From assembly GCA_019359175.1 (NCBI GenBank), contig JAHHHU010000008.1:1-64000 (forward strand): a stretch of DNA of 64,000 bases, written 5' to 3'. Position 1 is the stretch's first letter. Every line of letters begins with the position of its first letter. The translations under genes and the position numbers were made by a program. This DNA is from Phormidium tanganyikae FI6-MK23 (GTDB taxonomy: Bacteria > Cyanobacteriota > Cyanobacteriia > Leptolyngbyales > Leptolyngbyaceae). Positions 7,184 to 17,274 of this stretch are shown one piece after another. The notes under the pieces were generated by a model. The model ran no database searches, was not told the DNA's origin, and saw nothing but the letters and a program-made list of their open reading frames with translations.

Positions 7184-8881
7184 TTATTCCGTCACTCGAA
7201 ACAGAGATTGTGCTGCGGATTTAATCGTGTCACCTGCATCAGATATCGCTTGAGTGATCGGTCTCTGAGATTGCAAAATCACTCGTGCAGCGTTGCGTCC
7301 TGGTAATCCTGAAATTGAGCCGCCTGGGTGCGTTCCTGCTCCGGTGAGATATAAATTCTCGATCGGAGTCTTGTAGTTCGCTAACTCCGGGAGCGGTCGG
7401 AAAAACATCATTTGATCAAATGTCATATCCAAATGATAGTAATTTCCTTTCAGCACACCGATTCGCTCTTCTAACTCTGGTGGACTTTCTATCCGACGCG
7501 CCAGCACTGACGATTTTACGTTCGGCGCATACTCTGCTAGTTTATCGAGAACGCGATCTGCCACTTGATTTTTGAGTTCTTCTGTCCACCCTGTTCCCTT
7601 CAAACCCGTGCCTTCTGCTCCCGCGATTTGATAAGGCACAAAGTACTCAATCCACAAAGTATGCTGACCTTCTGGAGCAAGCGACGGATCACGCATACTC
7701 GGAACCGCCGCATACATCGAGGGATCTTCGAGCGGAATTCTGCCAATGTTTGGATCGGTATGAGCAAGCTCGACCTGCGCTACCGAATCTGCAATTAAAA
7801 CTGAGCCGATCAAATATTCATCCCGATGATTATGATTGACAAACCGAGGAGCCTCGGAGAGCGCACAATCGATTTTTAGAATGGCTTCATTGTGATTCGT
7901 AATCCGTCGAGCAACGCGATCGCGTAATTTCGGATCAGCCGCATCCACATCACTCGGATCAACTAAATGCAAAAATAATCGTTGAGCATCAAGGCTTGAA
8001 ACCACGCCCACTTTTGCCCGGTATTCTTGCCCACTTGTGAGCTGAACGCCCTCTGCGCGACCGTTATCGACCAGCACCGATTTTACTTGCTGATCGGTGC
8101 GAATCTCTCCGCCCAAATCTTTCACACAGCAAACCAGTGCTTCAGTAAGTGCCCCCGTTCCGCCTTTCGGACGAGCCATTCCTGGATTGTGGCGCAGGCA
8201 CATCATGATCGAACCGACTGCCATATTTTTCTGCGAAGGTGGCGTACTCAGTTCCGCTGCCAGTCGCGCTAATGGAGCTTTGAGAAATTCTGAATCAAAA
8301 TACTCGTCGATAATATCCATCGGACTCGTGAACATCGATCGAATAAAGTCGAGGGTTTTGTCTGCTGATCCCATCAAAGAGAACATATCTTTGAGCTTTG
8401 CAATGTCATAGTTGCCCGCCATATCTACAACTGATTTCGGTGGCGCATTAAACATAGGAGTGAGCATTCCGATCACTCGTTGCCAAAAATCATTAAACTC
8501 GGCATATTTCTCAGCATCGCGTGGACTATAACGGGCAATTTCTGCGCAAGTTTTTTCAACCGATCGATGACCCAAAAAGTACTTACCATCAGGATGCGGA
8601 CAGAACACGACTGGATCACAGAACAGATACTCCAGCCCATATTTTTCTAGCTCTAATTCCCGCACGACTGGACCCAAATGGATGAAAAGATGGTCGATCG
8701 CACAAGGATTAAACTTAAATCCAGACACGACATCGGGCAGCAGTGGCTCGGTCGTTGCGGCTCCACCTGGAATTGAGTTCTTTTCTAGCAGTAAAACTTT
8801 GTACCCTGCTTTCAGCAAATAAGCAGCGCACACTAAGCTATTGTGTCCCGCTCCAATCAAAATGAAATCATAGCTATCCAT
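7184..8881 (-). CDS. crtO: Beta-carotene ketolase, CrtO type
   Basis: 565-residue FAD-dependent oxidoreductase of the phytoene-desaturase-like family. The N-terminal dinucleotide-binding motif is IGAGHNSLVCAAYLLKAGY with EKNSIPGGAATTE following. Internal stretches CAIDH, YGLEYLFCDP, YSPRDAEKY, RPKGGTGALTEALV and C-terminal NLYLTGAGTHPGGSISGLPG match cyanobacterial CrtO, which inserts 4-keto groups in beta-carotene to give echinenone or canthaxanthin. It acts at the membrane. Together with crtR at 34957 this supports ketocarotenoid and hydroxycarotenoid synthesis. Full length; ATG 8881. Confidence 0.92.
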   Translation of the reverse strand: MDSYDFILIGAGHNSLVCAAYLLKAGYKVLLLEKNSIPGGAATTEPLLPDVVSGFKFNPCAIDHLFIHLGPVVRELELEKYGLEYLFCDPVVFCPHPDGKYFLGHRSVEKTCAEIARYSPRDAEKYAEFNDFWQRVIGMLTPMFNAPPKSVVDMAGNYDIAKLKDMFSLMGSADKTLDFIRSMFTSPMDIIDEYFDSEFLKAPLARLAAELSTPPSQKNMAVGSIMMCLRHNPGMARPKGGTGALTEALVCCVKDLGGEIRTDQQVKSVLVDNGRAEGVQLTSGQEYRAKVGVVSSLDAQRLFLHLVDPSDVDAADPKLRDRVARRITNHNEAILKIDCALSEAPRFVNHNHRDEYLIGSVLIADSVAQVELAHTDPNIGRIPLEDPSMYAAVPSMRDPSLAPEGQHTLWIEYFVPYQIAGAEGTGLKGTGWTEELKNQVADRVLDKLAEYAPNVKSSVLARRIESPPELEERIGVLKGNYYHLDMTFDQMMFFRPLPELANYKTPIENLYLTGAGTHPGGSISGLPGRNAARVILQSQRPITQAISDAGDTIKSAAQSLFRVTE

Positions 8882-8948
8882 ATCGCATCACTTCTAGAAG
8901 TCACTTTGCGAATTACGATAAGCAAAATCGCGATCGATTGCTTCACCC

Positions 8949-10271
8949 TTAAGTCAGGCATTCTTTCTCGTATGCGAGTTCACCCAGAATATACGTGGCT
9001 TGAATTGCGCGGTCGTCACCCATGATGATCAGGCTGAATAACAGATCGCTTAATGCGTCCAAAGTGGCCGGGGTTTCTGCTTGATTTCGTAATGCCATGA
9101 TCGGAGTCGATCGCGGATCAACCACAATAAAATCCGCTTCTTTACCGACTTCAAAATTTCCAATCTTGTCCTCTAAGCAGAGCGCTCTTGCTCCTCCCAA
9201 TGTTGCTAAGAACATTGCCTGAAACGGTGAAAGCTTTTGTTGTCGAAGTTGTGTGACCTTGTATGCTTCACTTGCCGTTTGGAACATTGAAAAGCTAGTT
9301 CCGCCGCCAACATCGGTTGCAAGTCCAACTTTAATTTGGGCAGAAGTCGCGCGATCGAGGTTAAACAATCCACTGCCGAGAAAGGTATTAGAAGTAGGAC
9401 AAAACGCGATCGTAGATTTCGCTTCAGCTAATCGATCGAACTCACTCTCGGTCAGTTGCACACAATGAGCAAAGATCGATCGCTCTCCGACTAAGCCAAA
9501 TTGATCATAGGCATCGACATAGCCTTTACTATCTGGAAATAGTTCTTTTACCCAAGCCACTTCACTTACATTTTCAGACAAATGAGTATGCAGATAGGTA
9601 TCTGGAAATTCTTGTAAAAGCTTGCCTGCATAAGCTAACTGTTCTGGGGTTGAAGTCGGTGCGAATCGCGGGGTTACAGCATAAAGCGATCGACCTTTTT
9701 TGTGCCACTTTTCGATTAAGGCTTTGCTTTCGTCATACGAGGATTTCGCGGTATCTCTGAGAAAGTCTGGAGCGTTGCGATCCATCATCACCTTGCCTGC
9801 AATCATTCGCATATTTCTGCGATCGCTTTCTTCAAATAAAGCCTCGACCGATTCTGGGAACACAGCCGCAAGCACCAGCGCCGTTGTGGTTCCATTGCGT
9901 AATAGTTGATCAATAAAAATTGGTGCAATCTGATCACAGTACGCTTTATCTCGGAACTTTCGCTCAACTGGAAAGGTGAATTTCTCCAACCATTGCAGCA
10001 ATTGTTCTCCGTAAGCTGCCATCATTTCGGTTTGGGGGAAATGAATGTGCAGATCAATGAATCCGGGCAGAATCAATTGATTGGGGTAAGCTGCGATCGC
10101 AATTTCCGCATACTTTTCTTTTAGTTGTTCATACTCGCCCAGTTCCTTAACCGTTCCGTTCTCAATCACGAGCAATCCATCTGGAATGTATCGCACACTA
10201 TCTGACTCAGAAACATAGAACGGATCAGCAACAAAATCTAAAATCGCACTGTGGAATGCTTTGACGGTCAT
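8949..10271 (-). CDS. guaD: Guanine deaminase
   Basis: 440-residue amidohydrolase converting guanine to xanthine and ammonia (purine salvage, nitrogen recovery). The metal-binding motif is PGFIDLHIHFPQTEMM near residues 69-84. Further ligands lie in HTHLSE, FAHCVQL and the late aspartate ATDVGGGTSFSM. The C-terminal EVGKEADFIVVDP is typical of the family. It starts at ATG 10271 and ends 67 bases before crtO on the same strand, so the two may be co-transcribed. No purine operon surrounds it. Confidence 0.93.
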   Translation of the reverse strand: MTVKAFHSAILDFVADPFYVSESDSVRYIPDGLLVIENGTVKELGEYEQLKEKYAEIAIAAYPNQLILPGFIDLHIHFPQTEMMAAYGEQLLQWLEKFTFPVERKFRDKAYCDQIAPIFIDQLLRNGTTTALVLAAVFPESVEALFEESDRRNMRMIAGKVMMDRNAPDFLRDTAKSSYDESKALIEKWHKKGRSLYAVTPRFAPTSTPEQLAYAGKLLQEFPDTYLHTHLSENVSEVAWVKELFPDSKGYVDAYDQFGLVGERSIFAHCVQLTESEFDRLAEAKSTIAFCPTSNTFLGSGLFNLDRATSAQIKVGLATDVGGGTSFSMFQTASEAYKVTQLRQQKLSPFQAMFLATLGGARALCLEDKIGNFEVGKEADFIVVDPRSTPIMALRNQAETPATLDALSDLLFSLIIMGDDRAIQATYILGELAYEKECLT

Positions 10272-10369
10272 CTGAGAATCTGGGGGCTAGACTTCTGCTT
10301 GATTTTACTCGCTCTCAATCAGAATGCTGGAATCTCGGTAGGATTGAGAAGAAGCTATGACCAAAGTGA

Positions 10370-11782
10370 ATGACTACAAATCCATTACTTGCCTTGAATT
10401 ACGAGCCTGCCTTTGAGCGATTGGGAGATGAGTTTTCCGATCGCGTTTCCGCTGCTCAGTTTCCCCAACACATTCTGCGATTCCGTAATGATGATATTTT
10501 GGCGCAGTTAAGCTTAGAGAACGTGACGGACGATCATTTTATCGAAGCGTTTGGCAAGTTCCAGGGACGAGAGCCTTTCTTAGCGATGCGATATCACGGT
10601 TATCAGTTCGGAACTTACAATTCGGCTTTGGGAGACGGGCGCGGCTTTTTGTATGGGCAAGTTCGCGCGAAGGATGGAGAGCTATACGATTTTGGAACGA
10701 AAGGATCGGGAACGACTCCTTATTCGCGGGGTGGAGATGGTCGATTGACGCTGAAAGGCGGCGTTCGGGAAGTGCTAGCGGCGGAAATGTTGCATCGATT
10801 GAAGGTGAGGACATCGCGCTGTTTGAGCTTGGTTGAAACTGGAGAGGGACTTTGGCGCGGAGATGAACCGTCGCCAACACGATCGTCTGTGATGATTCGA
10901 TTTAGTCGATCGCATATTCGATTCGGTACGTTTGAAAGATTAGACGCGATTAACCGAAAAGATTTGATTGCAATTCTGTTAGATCATGTGATTGAAACTT
11001 ACTATCTGCATTTGGTTAACGAACGCGATCGCTATGCGTTGTTTTATGCGGAATTAGTCGAGAAAGTTGCAGAATTAGTCGCGCAATGGATGGCTGCGGG
11101 CTTTTGTCACGCGGTTTTGAATACTGATAATATGTCGGTCACGGGCGAAAGTTTTGATTACGGCCCGTTCGCGTTTATTCCAACTTATCAACCGGATTTT
11201 ACTGCCGCTTATTTCGATTACTCTGGTCGGTACGCTTATGCGAATCAGCCCGAAATGTGCCGCTGGAATCTAGAAATGTTGCAGGTTCCATTAAAGCGAA
11301 TTATTTCTGCGGATGATCTCAAATCTGGCTTGTCTAAATTTGAATCTCACTATGAAAAAGCGTATCAACAAAGAATGCTTTATCGATTGGGACTTGATCA
11401 ATTAGAAGACTCGATCGCAAGAGATCTAGTCTATCGAACCGTTCAGTTTTTGCAATCGGCTCAAATCGATTATCACGATTTCTTCTGGGAAATTACCAAA
11501 CAGTTCGATCTCAGTTGGAGCGAGAACGCGAGTAATATTTTCTCTCAACACGAAACATCGAATACGGAGTTGGCACAATCGTTTGAGAACTGGCGACAGA
11601 GTTATTGTCAGGCTTTGGGAACGTTAAGCAGTTTTGAGATTGATCAAATTCCAGCCAGACTCAAGGCGTATAACTCCGAAGTGGAATTAGTACGACCGGA
11701 GATTGAAGCCGTTTGGAACTCGATCGCAGATGACGACAACTGGCAATCGTTCTACGATTTACTCACCCGAATTCGCAACTAA
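10370..11782 (+). CDS. selO: SelO-family protein adenylyltransferase (UPF0061/YdiU)
   Basis: 470-residue pseudokinase-fold enzyme that transfers AMP to protein hydroxyl side chains (established for E. coli and yeast SelO). Family blocks visible: [20 protein letters not shown], the [12 protein letters not shown] helix, [12 protein letters not shown], and the metal/catalytic block [20 protein letters not shown]. No selenocysteine is evident at the C-terminus, which is usual in bacteria. Transcribed divergently from guaD; the GNAT gene starts 17 bases after its stop. Confidence 0.92.
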   Translation: MTTNPLLALNYEPAFERLGDEFSDRVSAAQFPQHILRFRNDDILAQLSLENVTDDHFIEAFGKFQGREPFLAMRYHGYQFGTYNSALGDGRGFLYGQVRAKDGELYDFGTKGSGTTPYSRGGDGRLTLKGGVREVLAAEMLHRLKVRTSRCLSLVETGEGLWRGDEPSPTRSSVMIRFSRSHIRFGTFERLDAINRKDLIAILLDHVIETYYLHLVNERDRYALFYAELVEKVAELVAQWMAAGFCHAVLNTDNMSVTGESFDYGPFAFIPTYQPDFTAAYFDYSGRYAYANQPEMCRWNLEMLQVPLKRIISADDLKSGLSKFESHYEKAYQQRMLYRLGLDQLEDSIARDLVYRTVQFLQSAQIDYHDFFWEITKQFDLSWSENASNIFSQHETSNTELAQSFENWRQSYCQALGTLSSFEIDQIPARLKAYNSEVELVRPEIEAVWNSIADDDNWQSFYDLLTRIRN

Positions 11783-11799
11783 TTTTTTTGACTAAGGCA

Positions 11800-12366
11800 A
11801 TGCTGCAAACTCCCGTCCTGTTGACCTCGCGACTCATCGTTCGATTGCTTCAGCAAAATGATACAAATGCGATCGTCAATTACTATATAGAAAACCAATC
11901 GTTTCTAGAACCGTTCGAGCCATTTCGTCCTGCCAATTTCTACACTCGTGATTTCTGGTCGCAGCAAATTGAGAGAAGCATTATTGAATTTGGCTATGAT
12001 CGATCGCTGAGATTATTTCTATTTAAGAAAGACGAACCTCGAAAAATTATTGGTGCAGTGAATTTCACAAATATCAGTCAAGGAATCTTACATTCATGCA
12101 GCTTAGGATATAGCCTTGCTGAAAAAGAACAAGGACATGGCTATATGAATGAAGCTCTACAAGCTGCGATTCAATATGTATTTAATGACCTCAATTTACA
12201 TCGAATTACAGCAAACTATATGCCGCATAATCGAAGAAGCGCAAATGTTTTAAAAAAGTTAGGATTTGTAATCGAAGGCTATGCCAGAGATTACTTATTA
12301 ATTAATGGAAAGTGGGAAGACCACATTCGATCGAGTCTTGTCAACGAACGCTGGAAACCGCTATGA
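11800..12366 (+). CDS. GNAT N-acetyltransferase, RimJ-like
   Basis: 188 residues from ATG 11800 (an upstream TTG at 11788 is possible). The order of motifs fits the RimJ/RimL ribosomal-protein alanine acetyltransferase branch: [13 protein letters not shown] at the start, GAVNFTNI, the acetyl-CoA segment [18 protein letters not shown], and [20 protein letters not shown] near the end. The likely role is N-terminal acetylation of a protein, but the substrate is not shown by sequence. Its stop overlaps the mnmE start by 4 bases (12363-12366), suggesting translational coupling. It is more AT-rich than its neighbours. Confidence 0.85.
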   Translation: MLQTPVLLTSRLIVRLLQQNDTNAIVNYYIENQSFLEPFEPFRPANFYTRDFWSQQIERSIIEFGYDRSLRLFLFKKDEPRKIIGAVNFTNISQGILHSCSLGYSLAEKEQGHGYMNEALQAAIQYVFNDLNLHRITANYMPHNRRSANVLKKLGFVIEGYARDYLLINGKWEDHIRSSLVNERWKPL

Positions 12367-13721
12367 GTGAAACGATTGCCGCGATCGCGACTGCCATTGT
12401 TCCCGAACAAGGAAGCGTCGGCATCGTCAGATTGTCCGGCTCCGAATCAGTTGCGATCGCCAAAAAACTTTTTCACTTTCCCGGTCGTCAAACTTGGGAA
12501 AGCCACCGCATCTTATACGGCTTTATTCGCCATCCTGAAACTCAACAAACGATCGATGAAGCTTTGCTGCTCGTGATGTTGGCTCCTCGATCGTACACGC
12601 GCGAAGATGTGGTCGAATTCCACTGTCACGGTGGCATCATTGCTGTTCAACAAGTGCTGCAACTCTGCATCGAACAAGGTGCAAGACTGGCGCAACCCGG
12701 AGAATTCACGCTAAGAGCCTTTCTGAATGGACGATTAGACCTAACACAAGCCGAGAGCATTTCGGATCTCGTCGGAGCGAGATCGCCGCAAGCCGCTCAA
12801 ACCGCTCTCGCCGGACTCCAAGGCAAACTCGCGCATCCGATTCGCCAGCTCCGCACCACTTGCCTCGATATTTTGGCAGAAGTCGAAGCCCGAATCGATT
12901 TTGAAGACGACTTACCGCCGCTCGATGAAGCCGAAATTCAAGCGCAATTTCATCAGGTTCTAGCTGAAGTGACTCGAATTTTAGCGACTGCTGATCGCGG
13001 TGAACTGCTCAGAACTGGATTGAAAGTCGCGATCGTGGGTCGTCCTAATGTCGGAAAATCTAGCTTGCTCAACGCTTGGAGCCGTAGTGATCGAGCAATT
13101 GTTACGGATCTTCCTGGCACAACTCGCGATGTGGTTGAATCCCAGCTTGTCGTCGGTGGCATTCCGATCCAAGTTCTCGACACGGCAGGCATCCGCGAAA
13201 CCGAAGATCAAGTCGAAAAAATTGGCGTTGAACGATCGCGATTAGCGGCTCAATCTGCCGATTTAGTTTTGTTTACGATCGAGGCTCAATCTGGTTTTAC
13301 AAAAAGAGATCGCGAAATTTACGATCGAGTCAACGATCGACCTTTGATTCTCGTCATCAACAAAATCGATTTATCCGAAGTCACTGGAGAACTTCCCAAA
13401 GCGCTGCAAATCGTAAAAACTGCGGCATCACTAAACCAAGGAATTGACACATTAGAAACAGCAATTCTAAACACTGTAAAAGCTGGAAAAATTCAAGCTG
13501 CAAATTTAGATTTAGCGATCAATCAACGTCAAGCCGCAGCATTAACCAGAGCGAAAATAGCATTAGAACAAGTGCAAAATACGATCGCTGATCAACTCCC
13601 GCTCGACTTTTGGACGATCGATTTACGTAGCGCGATTCAGGCTTTAGGTGAAATTCTCGGTGAAGATGTAACGGAATCAGTTCTCGATCGTATTTTCAGT
13701 CGATTCTGTATCGGAAAGTAG
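12363..13721 (+). CDS. mnmE: tRNA uridine-5-carboxymethylaminomethyl modification GTPase MnmE
   Basis: 452 residues from ATG 12363 ([11 protein letters not shown]). The N-terminal formyl-THF-binding domain is followed by a helical domain with an inserted G domain: [31 protein letters not shown]. It ends in the hallmark FCIGK with its catalytic cysteine. With MnmG it installs cmnm5U at wobble position 34 of tRNAs in the cytoplasm. No mnmG is nearby. A start further upstream at 12312 would overlap the acetyltransferase extensively and is unlikely. Confidence 0.97.
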   Translation: MSETIAAIATAIVPEQGSVGIVRLSGSESVAIAKKLFHFPGRQTWESHRILYGFIRHPETQQTIDEALLLVMLAPRSYTREDVVEFHCHGGIIAVQQVLQLCIEQGARLAQPGEFTLRAFLNGRLDLTQAESISDLVGARSPQAAQTALAGLQGKLAHPIRQLRTTCLDILAEVEARIDFEDDLPPLDEAEIQAQFHQVLAEVTRILATADRGELLRTGLKVAIVGRPNVGKSSLLNAWSRSDRAIVTDLPGTTRDVVESQLVVGGIPIQVLDTAGIRETEDQVEKIGVERSRLAAQSADLVLFTIEAQSGFTKRDREIYDRVNDRPLILVINKIDLSEVTGELPKALQIVKTAASLNQGIDTLETAILNTVKAGKIQAANLDLAINQRQAAALTRAKIALEQVQNTIADQLPLDFWTIDLRSAIQALGEILGEDVTESVLDRIFSRFCIGK

Positions 13722-13781
13722 TAGAACAAATATCCTACCGTGATACACTAAATTCAACTTCTTGTGATGCGAGGTAAGGGG

Positions 13782-14504
13782 ATGGCAACCACTCAAGACG
13801 CTTATGAAGTAGCACGCCTACTTGCAGAAGTTCAATATCCAGATTCAGATGGCAGACCGATAGCAGAGACCGATTTTCAGCGCGTGTATTTGATTTACTC
13901 GGTGAGCGTTTTGGATCTCTACTTTCAAAATCAATCGGATGTCTATGTGTCTGGAAACATCCTGATCTATTACGAAGAAGGCAATTCAAAAGCTTGTATC
14001 TCGCCGGATGTTTTTGTCATTCGTAATCAGGAGAAGCGAAAACGTCGATCGTACAAAGTTTGGGAAGAAGGCGAAAAATATCCGAATTTCGTTCTAGAAA
14101 TCACCTCAAAATCGACCGTCAACGAAGACCAAGGCTCAAAGAAAGGACTCTACGCTTTTTGGGGCGTTGAAGAGTATTTTCAATACGATCCTACAGGTGA
14201 CTATCTCAAACCACAGTTTCAAGGATTTCGCCTAATCGAAGGCAACTACTTCCCGATTCCCCAAGTTTCACTCAACGAACCGAATGATTTTTTACTGCGA
14301 AGCGAAGTTTTAGGAATCGATTTGTGTCTAAAAAATCAGGATCTCAAATTCTTTGAAGCAAGTTCTGGGGTTCAACTGCTTGGACTCGAAGAAACTGAAT
14401 CGGCTCGTCGTGCCGCAGAACTTCGCGCCGAACAGGAAGCCCAAAGAGCGGATCGTTTAGCGGCAAAATTACGAGAATTAGGAATTGATCCCGATCGTCT
14501 TTGA
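13782..14504 (+). CDS. Uma2-family (DUF820) putative endonuclease
   Basis: 240 residues from ATG 13782, chosen because GAGG at 13771-13774 sits 7 bases upstream; GTG 13764 and ATG 13767 are alternatives. The PD-(D/E)XK-like fold signals are CISPDVFVI, NFVLEITSKST and KKGLYAFWGVEEYFQYDP. The C-terminus is a charged helix rich in Ala, Arg and Glu (ARRAAELRAEQEAQRADRLA), typical of the long Uma2 proteins that are highly expanded in filamentous cyanobacteria. The biological role of the family is unknown. Confidence 0.85.
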   Translation: MATTQDAYEVARLLAEVQYPDSDGRPIAETDFQRVYLIYSVSVLDLYFQNQSDVYVSGNILIYYEEGNSKACISPDVFVIRNQEKRKRRSYKVWEEGEKYPNFVLEITSKSTVNEDQGSKKGLYAFWGVEEYFQYDPTGDYLKPQFQGFRLIEGNYFPIPQVSLNEPNDFLLRSEVLGIDLCLKNQDLKFFEASSGVQLLGLEETESARRAAELRAEQEAQRADRLAAKLRELGIDPDRL

Positions 14505-14567
14505 TGCCGATCGTATGCGGGTACACGCTCGCTCTAAGATAAAAGATTGTTGTGTAAGAGCGATCGT

Positions 14568-15494
14568 ATGCGAATTCTGATCATGGGCGGGACTCGATTC
14601 ATCGGAGTCTATCTCACTCAGCTTTTGGTGTCTCAAGGGCATGAGGTTATGTTATTCAACCGAGGCAATAAGCCTGCTCCCACGGAAGGCGTGAAACAAA
14701 TTAAAGGCGATCGTACAAGTTCCACCGATCTGCAACAGCTAGCCGACCTCGATTTTGATGCAGTCTTCGACAACAACGGGCGCGAACTGAGTGACACCCA
14801 ACCTTTAGCGGAACTGTTCAAAAATCGAATTCAGCATTTTGTCTACATGAGTTCGGCAGGGGTGTATCTCAAATCTGATCAAATGCCGCACGTCGAAGGT
14901 GATGCCGTTGATCCGAAAAGTCGGCACAAAGGCAAACACGATACGGAATCTTATCTCGCTGAATCGGGAATTCCGTTTACCTCGATTCGTCCGACTTACA
15001 TCTATGGCGCACAGAACTACAACGACTTAGAAGCTTGGTTCTTCGATCGCATTTCCCGAGATCGACCCGTTCCCATTCCTGGACATGGACAGCACTTCAC
15101 CCAATTCGGGCACGTCAAAGATCTCGCAGCAGCAATGGCGAAAGTCTTGGAAAATCAGAAAGCGATCGGGCAAATTTACAATGTTTCTGGAGATCGAGCG
15201 GTGACATTCGATGGATTAGCGCGTGCTTGTGCAGAAGCGGCAGGAAAAGATCCAAGTGCGCTCAAAATTGTGCATTACGATCCGAAAAAATTCGACTTCG
15301 GCAAAAAGAAAGCCTTTCCGATGCGAACCCAACACTTTTTTGCCGAGGTTCACAAGGCGATAACCGAACTCGATTGGAAACCCGAATTCGACCTGGTTTC
15401 TGGGCTGAAAGATTCCTACGAGAACGACTACCTAAAGACTAGACGCGACCAAGCTGAAATCGATTTCTCCTTGGACGATCAGATTTTGGCTTAG
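14568..15494 (+). CDS. NAD-dependent epimerase/dehydratase, CSP41-like
   Basis: 308 residues from ATG 14568. The Rossmann motif is a variant, MGGTRFIGVYLTQLL. The YxxxK catalytic pattern is degenerate: SSAGVYLKSDQMPH is followed by GKHDTESYLAE. Overall it matches cyanobacterial homologues of the chloroplast stem-loop-binding proteins CSP41a/b, which bind RNA and associate with ribosomes and the transcription machinery in plastids. A sugar-nucleotide epimerase activity is doubtful. Monocistronic, with ycf66 82 bases downstream. Confidence 0.82.
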   Translation: MRILIMGGTRFIGVYLTQLLVSQGHEVMLFNRGNKPAPTEGVKQIKGDRTSSTDLQQLADLDFDAVFDNNGRELSDTQPLAELFKNRIQHFVYMSSAGVYLKSDQMPHVEGDAVDPKSRHKGKHDTESYLAESGIPFTSIRPTYIYGAQNYNDLEAWFFDRISRDRPVPIPGHGQHFTQFGHVKDLAAAMAKVLENQKAIGQIYNVSGDRAVTFDGLARACAEAAGKDPSALKIVHYDPKKFDFGKKKAFPMRTQHFFAEVHKAITELDWKPEFDLVSGLKDSYENDYLKTRRDQAEIDFSLDDQILA

Positions 15495-15576
15495 TACAGT
15501 TCTGTAAACCCTACCTTCGCAGATCGAAGCTTCGCAGTACAGTAAATGTAGTTTTTCCGAGTTGGGGGCAGCAAAG

Positions 15577-16410
15577 ATGCTGACATATCTTTTAGCATTG
15601 ACGATCGCATTAGGAAGTTTCGGGCTGTATATGTCCGCCTTCTTCTATCCAGAAATTTATCGCAAAGGCGATCTGACCCTTTCGGGTGTGGGATTGTTTT
15701 ATGCGCTGGTGCTTTGGATTTGTGCCGATCGAATTACAGGCGCAGTTCTGCTGGGACAAATCGCAAGTGTTTCGCTGATTGGTTGGTTTGGATATCAGGC
15801 GCTAACTTCCAGACTGGGGTACACCCCTTCAACCGCCGAGCTTCAATCGAAGTTTAACGAAGTCGTCAACTCGGAAAATACTGCAAAAGTTTTAGAACAA
15901 GGGAAGCGAACGTTTGCAACGGTGAAAGACCGCGCTCAATCTTTGTTAAACAAAACACCTTCGACTCCTCCCGTTGAACCTTACCAGCCTTTGAAGCGAG
16001 AGGATTTCGGTAATCCAACCCCTGAAGCTTCTAAACCAGATGTCATGGACACGATCGGAGCCGTTGGAAGTGCGATCGGTGGAATGTTCAAAAAGCCCGA
16101 AAAGAACACCACGACTTATGTCCGCAAAGACTTCCGCAAGGAGTCGATCGAAACCGATGAAGCGTTCGATTTTGAAGAAGATATCATCGCCTCTGAGGAA
16201 GCCGTAGAGTCCAAATCTGTGCCCGTTGATCAAGATGGGGCATCGGAATCAACCTATGATGCGGATGAGATCATGCAAGAGGAAGTCGCTTTTGAAGCGA
16301 GTCATCCGCAAGCCGTTCCGCCGCATCCTCCGACTCCAGAACAGGTTGAAGCCGCGATCGTAGATGCTGAAGAGAAAAATCTTCCCGCCGATCCCCCTGA
16401 AGCTGAATAA
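15577..16410 (+). CDS. ycf66: Ycf66 family protein
   Basis: 277 residues from ATG 15577. The N-terminal membrane part (MLTYLLALTIALGSFGLYMS, FFYPEIYRKGD, then two more hydrophobic segments) matches Ycf66, a protein shared by cyanobacteria and some plastid genomes with no established function. The C-terminal 170 residues are acidic, Pro/Glu-rich and probably disordered, as in other cyanobacterial members. A terminator follows at 16418-16448. Confidence 0.87.
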   Translation: MLTYLLALTIALGSFGLYMSAFFYPEIYRKGDLTLSGVGLFYALVLWICADRITGAVLLGQIASVSLIGWFGYQALTSRLGYTPSTAELQSKFNEVVNSENTAKVLEQGKRTFATVKDRAQSLLNKTPSTPPVEPYQPLKREDFGNPTPEASKPDVMDTIGAVGSAIGGMFKKPEKNTTTYVRKDFRKESIETDEAFDFEEDIIASEEAVESKSVPVDQDGASESTYDADEIMQEEVAFEASHPQAVPPHPPTPEQVEAAIVDAEEKNLPADPPEAE

Positions 16411-16417
16411 AAATCAG

Positions 16418-16448
16418 AAAAGGGCTTGAGATCATCAAGCCCTTTTTT
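16418..16448. terminator. Bidirectional intrinsic terminator
   Basis: A-run, AGGGCTTGA stem, short GATCA loop, TCAAGCCCT and a T-run. It lies between convergent ycf66 (plus) and the acetoacetate-decarboxylase-fold gene (minus). Confidence 0.9.
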
Positions 16449-16457
16449 ATTGGAACC

Positions 16458-17102
16458 CTAAACAGTCATTGGAACTTTGGCATTTACAGAAAGTGGAGCC
16501 GCGATCGTAATTTCGAGCGCTTCAGCTTTCAGTGCCATCCAAGGCTGAGAATCAATCAGCGTTGCAAACGGGCTAGACCGTGGAACCTCAAGCTGCGAAC
16601 TTACCAGTGACACATTGCCGATCGCCGAACTCTCAAACCGCATCAGTTCCGCTGCAAGCTTTGTATAAGTATCAAACTGTCCGCTCAGTCGCCACAGCTT
16701 AAACTGCCAAGCCTGTGTGAAGTTGCACAAAATTTGATCGCCTTGTTTCACAGTAGCACCGCCCTCTGGCTGCCAGAGAAACTGGGCATCTTCTTTCGGT
16801 AAGCCCCAAATTTCTCGACCTCCCGCGATCGAACTCGAATCATCTACGTAGATGTGAGAAATCCAACTTCCAATCTTGTCGCCGTACCGAACTAAACCCG
16901 CAACCGCAATCAGTTCTCCGTAGGTCAATATTGACCCCGATTCATATTTACCAAGCACTAAACCGCCGATTGTTTTTCCAGGCAAGACTTGAACAATTTC
17001 GAGATCTTTTGGAATCACTTTTGCAGCATCAGAGAAATCAATCAGATGCAATGTCAAAAAGCCGTGTCCTTTCAATATCCAAGGCGCAGGTGGGTAATTC
17101 AT
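16458..17102 (-). CDS. Acetoacetate decarboxylase-fold protein
   Basis: 214 residues. YPPAPWILKGHGFLTLHLID at the start, LVLGKYESGSILTYGEL and GGREIWGLPKEDAQFLW match the ADC family, which binds small keto acids or related ligands in a barrel. True decarboxylases use a lysine in a KE-type context; here WGLPKE keeps a lysine, but an enzymatic role in a cyanobacterium is not established. It starts at ATG 17102 and is transcribed away from the LmeA-like gene. Confidence 0.75.
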   Translation of the reverse strand: MNYPPAPWILKGHGFLTLHLIDFSDAAKVIPKDLEIVQVLPGKTIGGLVLGKYESGSILTYGELIAVAGLVRYGDKIGSWISHIYVDDSSSIAGGREIWGLPKEDAQFLWQPEGGATVKQGDQILCNFTQAWQFKLWRLSGQFDTYTKLAAELMRFESSAIGNVSLVSSQLEVPRSSPFATLIDSQPWMALKAEALEITIAAPLSVNAKVPMTV

Positions 17103-17274
17103 GGCTGTGAATAAGGGATCGTAATTGTACCCTAAGCAAGTTTTATAAACTTTACCTCTATCTTTAGTAGCAGAGTTGCGCGAATAAAGTACGATCGTAG
17201 AAGTTCCTTCAATATGTAGAGATACTCTCTGAAAAGCTGCCTTACATTAAGACATATTCCTGATTCCTAAACGT

